Shown here one piece after another: positions 63,709 through 64,000 of a stretch of DNA of 64,000 bases (within the stretch, counting starts at the first letter, position 1; every line of letters starts with the position of its first letter). Below the pieces are notes generated by a model. The model was not told the origin of the DNA. It saw nothing but the letters and a program-made list of their open reading frames with translations, and did no database searches. Position numbers and translations under genes: made by a program. This DNA comes from Clostridiales bacterium (lineage in GTDB: Bacteria; Bacillota; Clostridia; UBA1381), in assembly GCA_029219585.1 (NCBI GenBank), contig JAQXTR010000011.1, forward strand, positions 60,052-124,051, written 5' to 3'.

Positions 63709-64000
63709 ATGGAAAAATGGTCAAGGATAAAATATGCACCGTGCCTGCCGATGGGAAAGGACGGAAAACTTCTTACGGGATGCGCGGAGCATATCGAAAT
63801 TTCAAGAAATGCGGCTGCAGAAGGTATGGTGCTGCTTAAAAACAACGGCGGTCTGCTGCCCTTAAAGGACGGCAGAAGGGTTGCTGTATTCGGTAAGGCG
63901 CAGTACGATTATGTAAAAGGCGGAGGCGGAAGCGGTAACGTAAACGTCGGATATGTGAGGAATATATATGACGGCTTGAAAATCAAGGAGTCCGAGGGTA
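63709..64000 (+). CDS. GH3 beta-glucosidase-type glycosidase, N-terminal fragment (runs off the window)
   Basis: The first 97 codons of a gene leaving the window on the right. ISRNAAAEGMVLLKNNGGLL and PLKDGRRVAVFGKAQYDYVK are the typical opening of clostridial GH3 enzymes in which the C-terminal-type domain comes first, as in bglX-like circular arrangements. The GGGGSGNVN stretch is also common there. No signal peptide. AAGGAG lies about 12 bases before the ATG. Catalytic residues lie outside the window, so the substrate is unknown. It shares a symmetric promoter with the AraC regulator. Confidence 0.8.
   Translation, partial: MEKWSRIKYAPCLPMGKDGKLLTGCAEHIEISRNAAAEGMVLLKNNGGLLPLKDGRRVAVFGKAQYDYVKGGGGSGNVNVGYVRNIYDGLKIKESEG

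Overview
The window reads as chromosome of an anaerobic, endospore-forming member of the Clostridia (Oscillospirales or a similar gut lineage; this placement is inferred from gene content, not from a marker gene). Supporting genes are spoVAD, spoVAE, spoIIM, a spoIVFB-like protease and a dacF-type carboxypeptidase (sporulation), a single-chain pyruvate:ferredoxin oxidoreductase, the redox repressor rex, LL-diaminopimelate aminotransferase (dapL), and strong AGGAGG ribosome sites behind TTGACA-N17-TATAAT promoters. Most of the window is ordinary core genome with short gaps. I see no rRNA, tRNA, CRISPR array, prophage or intact insertion sequence.

Layout. 1-11 kb: start of polA (leaving to the left), two small membrane proteins, an HtrA protease, a TPR protein overlapping rarA, nadE, an EamA exporter, and a full-length carB broken by one in-frame stop. 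11-19 kb, all on the minus strand: a HipA-like kinase with a small overlapping partner, aroC, a polysaccharide deacetylase one base from an M23 peptidase, and nifJ. 19.5-29.5 kb, plus strand: an HMGL-like aldolase, spoVAD-spoVAE, comF, spoIIM, xerD, dacF, rex with a P-loop/Gls24-like partner, and an SLH-domain surface protein. 29.5-44.6 kb: ilvB, a PHP phosphoesterase, a scar of two gene fragments (AraC, GH13), pgi, a small P-loop protein, thrC, galK, spoIVFB, ftsK/spoIIIE, ygiQ overlapping folD, and an SCP2 protein with a histone-H1-like tail. 44.7-58.4 kb: icd, a Nif11-like peptide gene divergent from a Cys-rich membrane protein, queH, rhaM, then a nitrogen and lysine block: glnA, an ANTAR antiterminator, dapF, dapL, gltB, gltD. 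58.4-64 kb: a deacetylase-like protein that has lost its catalytic residues, a GH2 beta-galactosidase, an AraC regulator, and the start of a GH3 glycosidase divergent from that regulator.

How they work together. Nitrogen assimilation is the clearest system: icd can supply 2-oxoglutarate, glnA and gltBD form the GS-GOGAT cycle, and the ANTAR protein directly behind glnA is a good candidate to act on the intrinsic terminator in the glnA leader. Glutamate then feeds DapL and DapF for lysine and cell wall. Rex plus nifJ fit NADH-controlled fermentation, though I see no Rex operator at nifJ. The 60-64 kb end looks like a small sugar-use locus (GH2, AraC, GH3), and a decayed GH13/AraC pair at 32.2-32.6 kb suggests a similar locus was lost there.

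The points most worth a second look are the carB nonsense codon, the glnA leader with its phosphorylation-dead ANTAR protein, the HipA-like kinase pair, the orphan Nif11-like peptide, the 155-base ygiQ/folD overlap, and the symmetric promoter shared by the AraC and GH3 genes.
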